Shown here in pieces: positions 21,465-23,695 of a stretch of DNA of 23,695 bases; position 1 is the stretch's first letter; each line of letters begins with the position of its first letter. The notes beneath the pieces are model-generated. The model was not told the DNA's origin. It made no database searches and worked only from the letters and a program-made list of their open reading frames with translations. Made by a program: the position numbers and the translations under genes. The DNA is taken from NCBI GenBank assembly GCA_030608925.1, contig JAUWDF010000001.1, positions 1 through 23,695 of the forward strand, in the 5' to 3' direction. Source of the DNA: Candidatus Bathyarchaeota archaeon (GTDB lineage: Archaea > Thermoproteota > Bathyarchaeia > Bathyarchaeales > SOJC01).

Positions 21465-21810
21465 TTTGGATTTGAAGGACGGAGAGATAGCAGAGGAAAT
21501 AGTTAGACGACTGTTAGGGTCTAAGAAGGTAGAGGTAAAGTGGGATAAGTTGGCTATGTTTACAGGAAACCTTGCCATAGAGATAGAAAGCAGGGGTAAG
21601 CCATCAGGACTTTCTACTACCGAGGCTGATTGGTGGTGCTTCGTTTTAGGAAGTGACCTGTCTAAGATAAAGCGTTTTGTATTTATTGAAACAGATGAAT
21701 TGAAACAGTTAGCAGAAATGCATCCCTCAGTTGTTGGGGGAGACAATAATACATCGGTAATAAAACTGATTCCATTGGAAGGAGGACCTTTGTGGAGAGG
21801 AATAGTGTAG
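21442..21810 (+). CDS. PD-(D/E)XK-like protein, possible restriction-type nuclease
   Basis: The product is 122 residues from ATG 21442 with AAAGGAG seven bases upstream. An acidic start (DLDLKDGEIAEEIV) and KKVEVKWDK (E-x-K), with IEIESRGKPSG and STTEADWW after it, match a compact PD-(D/E)XK-like fold. I recall similar small phage proteins, but without demonstrated activity. It lies between two methyltransferases, an arrangement that would suit a restriction partner or a DNA-repair nuclease. It ends in TAG and overlaps the next gene by 19 bases. Confidence 0.55.
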   Translation: MNYTSNFDLDLKDGEIAEEIVRRLLGSKKVEVKWDKLAMFTGNLAIEIESRGKPSGLSTTEADWWCFVLGSDLSKIKRFVFIETDELKQLAEMHPSVVGGDNNTSVIKLIPLEGGPLWRGIV

Positions 21811-22820
21811 TCTGTGTAGGCTACGAAGAAGGCATGGCACAGTTGGATGACGATAGCATTGATATGATAATGACCTCGCATCCATACTGGCAAGCCAGAG
21901 ACTACGGATTCCATTCTACATTAGGTTTTGAGAATTCTCCACAAGAGTATGTGAATAGTCTTACTTCATTTCTTGAGGAATCCTTACGAGTTTTGAAGCC
22001 CACTGGCGGATTGTGGTTGAATATTGGAGATGCCCGTTCGCAAGGTAAGCGTAGGCAAAGGGGCAGGAGAGACACCGTTGAAGCAACAAAAGGTAGTAAC
22101 TTTGCAGGTTGGGATGGTTGGGATGGTGACTTAGAAGTTGTAGATGTGGACATGGATGTTCCACCTAAAAGTTTTATTGGAATACCTGAGATGGTAATGT
22201 TTAGAGCTATGGAAACGGGCTTCATTGTAAGGAACAAGATTGTTTGGGCTAAGGGAATGATGAAATATACGGGCGAATCTTATGGTGGAACTACTCCTGC
22301 CCCTCACCTAGATAACTTCCTGATGGTATGGGAACCTTTATTCTATTTGACAAAGAGTCAACACAATTACTTTAACATGGATGCGGCACAGATACCTGCC
22401 AATACGCACGATGGCATGAAGTCACCGCTGAATGTGTGGGTAGTGCCTCCTAGTGCTGGAAGGGAAAGATTTAAATATAAAGAAAAGAAGAACTTCGCAA
22501 CCTATCCTCCAGCTTTAGTGGAGATTGCTTTGAATGCTGGTTGTCCTCCTCTGGTCTGCGGAGACTGTGGAAAACCTGCCCCGATGCTTCCCCACTATAA
22601 AAATTTTAAGCATTGTGAAAAGTTTGAAAATCAGTGGGCAGGAATGTGGAGAAGAGGGGTGGTATTAGACCCCTTTGCAGGAAGTGGTACAACAGCGGTA
22701 TCAGCAGTTAGAAACGGTTTTGATTACCTGATGATGGACATTAGCCCTGAGCAGTGTGAATTTGCGGAAGCAAGGATAGAATATAACGTTGAAAGATACG
22801 TTAAAGGAGGAAGCACATGA
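21792..22820 (+). CDS. DNA amino-methyltransferase with altered motif IV (SHPY) and zinc ribbon
   Basis: The product is 342 residues from GTG 21792, preceded by AAGGAGG. Motif IV reads TSHPYWQARDYG (residues 28-39) where TSPPYW is standard. Motif I is LDPFAGSGTTA at about residue 292. Between them lie IGIPEMVMFRA, a WVVPPS segment and a cysteine cluster CGDCG ... HCEKF, a probable zinc ribbon. S-x-P-Y-W enzymes usually methylate cytosine N4 or adenine N6. The histidine in place of the first proline is unusual. It overlaps the preceding small gene by 19 bases and meets the next by ATGA. Confidence 0.85.
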   Translation: MERNSVVCVGYEEGMAQLDDDSIDMIMTSHPYWQARDYGFHSTLGFENSPQEYVNSLTSFLEESLRVLKPTGGLWLNIGDARSQGKRRQRGRRDTVEATKGSNFAGWDGWDGDLEVVDVDMDVPPKSFIGIPEMVMFRAMETGFIVRNKIVWAKGMMKYTGESYGGTTPAPHLDNFLMVWEPLFYLTKSQHNYFNMDAAQIPANTHDGMKSPLNVWVVPPSAGRERFKYKEKKNFATYPPALVEIALNAGCPPLVCGDCGKPAPMLPHYKNFKHCEKFENQWAGMWRRGVVLDPFAGSGTTAVSAVRNGFDYLMMDISPEQCEFAEARIEYNVERYVKGGST

Positions 22821-23677
22821 GTTATAAACTAAACACAGCACACCACGAAAATTTTTTCAAGGCATTTTCAAGAGTCCCCGATAATTCCTTTGACCTGTGT
22901 GTGACATCTCCTCCCTATTACAACGCCAGAAAATATGGCTCTGAGTGGGATGGCTTTCAAAGTCCTACTGACTGGTTTCATTTCTGTGATGACATGCTTG
23001 CGTGTGTGGCACAAGTCATGAAACCCGAAGGTATAATTTGGTGGAATACTGCATCAGGCTACGAAAGTGGTAAGAGACTCACAGTAGTGGAGCAGTTGAT
23101 TGTGTCAGCGGAGAGGAGAGGTCTTTATTTAATTGATAAGATTCCTTGGTGCAAGACATCATTTCTTCCCAAGAATTATCAGAACAGACCTTACCCCGCT
23201 AGGGAGGAAAACCTTATTTTTTCTAAGGCTCCTGTATTAGCGGTATATTATCGTGACCAAGTACGCAGACCATATGCTGAATCTACTCTCAAGAGGCTAG
23301 AGTATCCTGTGGGTAATCTACAGGCTGATGAGAAGGGTGAGTTTACTAAGCGAAAGATGGTAAAACCTCATCCTGATGGAAAGACCGTGCCTAATTATTT
23401 GGTAGGTAGAGTGGACGTTAGCAAGCGCGACCATCCTGCTCCTATGGCAACATGGGTTGCAGAATTCGCAATCAACGCCTATAGTAAGAAAGGAGATTTT
23501 GTCTTAGACCCGATGTGCGGTATCGGCACTACTCTAGTAAAAGCCATAGAGTTAGATAGATTCGCTCTCGGTTTCGATGCTAACGAAGAATATGTAGACA
23601 AGGCGAATGAAGCTATATGGGCAATTACTATGATGACCACGCCGGTGCCGATGTCGCCGCTGTCGGAGCCGATGTAG
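22817..23677 (+). CDS. DNA amino-methyltransferase, canonical SPPY
   Basis: The product is 286 residues as read, from ATG 22817 (AAAGGAGG upstream). Motif IV is TSPPYYNARKYG (S31-Y34), the motif I equivalent is VLDPMCGIGTTLV, followed by FALGFDANEEYVDKANEAI. Both are intact, so this is the array member most likely to be active. The final ~15 residues (from about 23634) come from a GC-rich segment that may not belong here, so the true C-terminus is uncertain, and the TAG stop may be artificial. The family usually ends soon after the last helix, so little is likely missing. Confidence 0.85.
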   Translation: MSYKLNTAHHENFFKAFSRVPDNSFDLCVTSPPYYNARKYGSEWDGFQSPTDWFHFCDDMLACVAQVMKPEGIIWWNTASGYESGKRLTVVEQLIVSAERRGLYLIDKIPWCKTSFLPKNYQNRPYPAREENLIFSKAPVLAVYYRDQVRRPYAESTLKRLEYPVGNLQADEKGEFTKRKMVKPHPDGKTVPNYLVGRVDVSKRDHPAPMATWVAEFAINAYSKKGDFVLDPMCGIGTTLVKAIELDRFALGFDANEEYVDKANEAIWAITMMTTPVPMSPLSEPM

Positions 23678-23695
23678 ACCGGCTCGGCCCAGCTT
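23634..23695. other. GC-rich terminal segment, possibly foreign or chimeric
   Basis: The last ~62 bases are about 70% GC by count, against about 40% in the rest of the window. The change is abrupt, after GCAATTACTATG. In one reverse-strand frame the segment reads WAEPVYIGSDSGDIGTG, which looks more protein-like than the forward tail. This would fit a chimeric read or a misjoined contig end. A short recent insertion cannot be excluded. Confidence 0.6.

Noticed and set aside
1..23695. tRNA genes, CRISPR arrays and insertion sequences
   Set aside because: I saw no T-loop (GTTCGAAT-type) with matching acceptor arms, no regular repeat-spacer pattern, and no transposase frame.

Overview
The window looks like part of a tailed-phage genome (Caudoviricetes type), probably from an uncultivated virus. 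The reasons are a compact replication module (family A DNA polymerase, RecA, gp32-like single-strand-binding protein, DnaB-like helicase, Hjc-like and Cas4-like nucleases, a DnaG-type primase), dense genes with ATGA/TAATG overlaps, many small zinc-finger proteins, and no rRNA, tRNA or host housekeeping genes. Base composition is AT-rich (about 40% GC by eye), and Shine-Dalgarno sites are strong (AGGAGG type). Nothing here fixes the host.

Left arm (1-6712, minus strand): one run of overlapping genes. Three small zinc-binding proteins and a coiled-coil/zinc-ribbon protein come first. A sugar/glycan module follows: NAD-dependent epimerase/dehydratase, C-methyltransferase of the NovU/TylCIII type, a DUF4254-like small protein, two glycosyltransferases, an FkbM methyltransferase, and a B12-binding radical SAM enzyme cut by the window edge. 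Together they look able to make and attach a modified sugar; the target is unknown.

Divergent control region (6713-6974): consensus sigma70-type promoters point both ways, two of them face to face, plus AT-rich repeats.

Middle (6975-13121, plus strand): DNA polymerase, RecA, a small unknown protein, SSB, a structured RNA candidate, a 52-residue basic protein, a helicase interrupted by an in-frame TAG just before its Walker A motif, and an Hjc-like nuclease.

Middle-right (13099-18361): small unknown proteins, a Cas4/RecB-like nuclease with four conserved cysteines, a sigma-region-4-like protein, a zinc-finger peptide, a Myb/SANT-DEDD exonuclease fusion, a three-helix membrane protein and a secreted protein.

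Right arm (18362-23695): a second structured RNA candidate, a small zinc-ribbon protein, then five DNA methyltransferases (MT-A70, C5-cytosine, and three N4/N6-type) interleaved with a primase and a PD-(D/E)XK-like protein. Two of the methyltransferases have altered catalytic motif IV. The last ~60 bases are about 70% GC and look foreign.

The strongest unusual signals are a set of eight near-perfect promoters, all with exactly 17-bp spacers and mostly inside genes; the amber codon in the helicase; two structured RNA candidates; the cytosine methyltransferase that shows family-like motifs in two reading frames; and the methyltransferase/primase/nuclease array.
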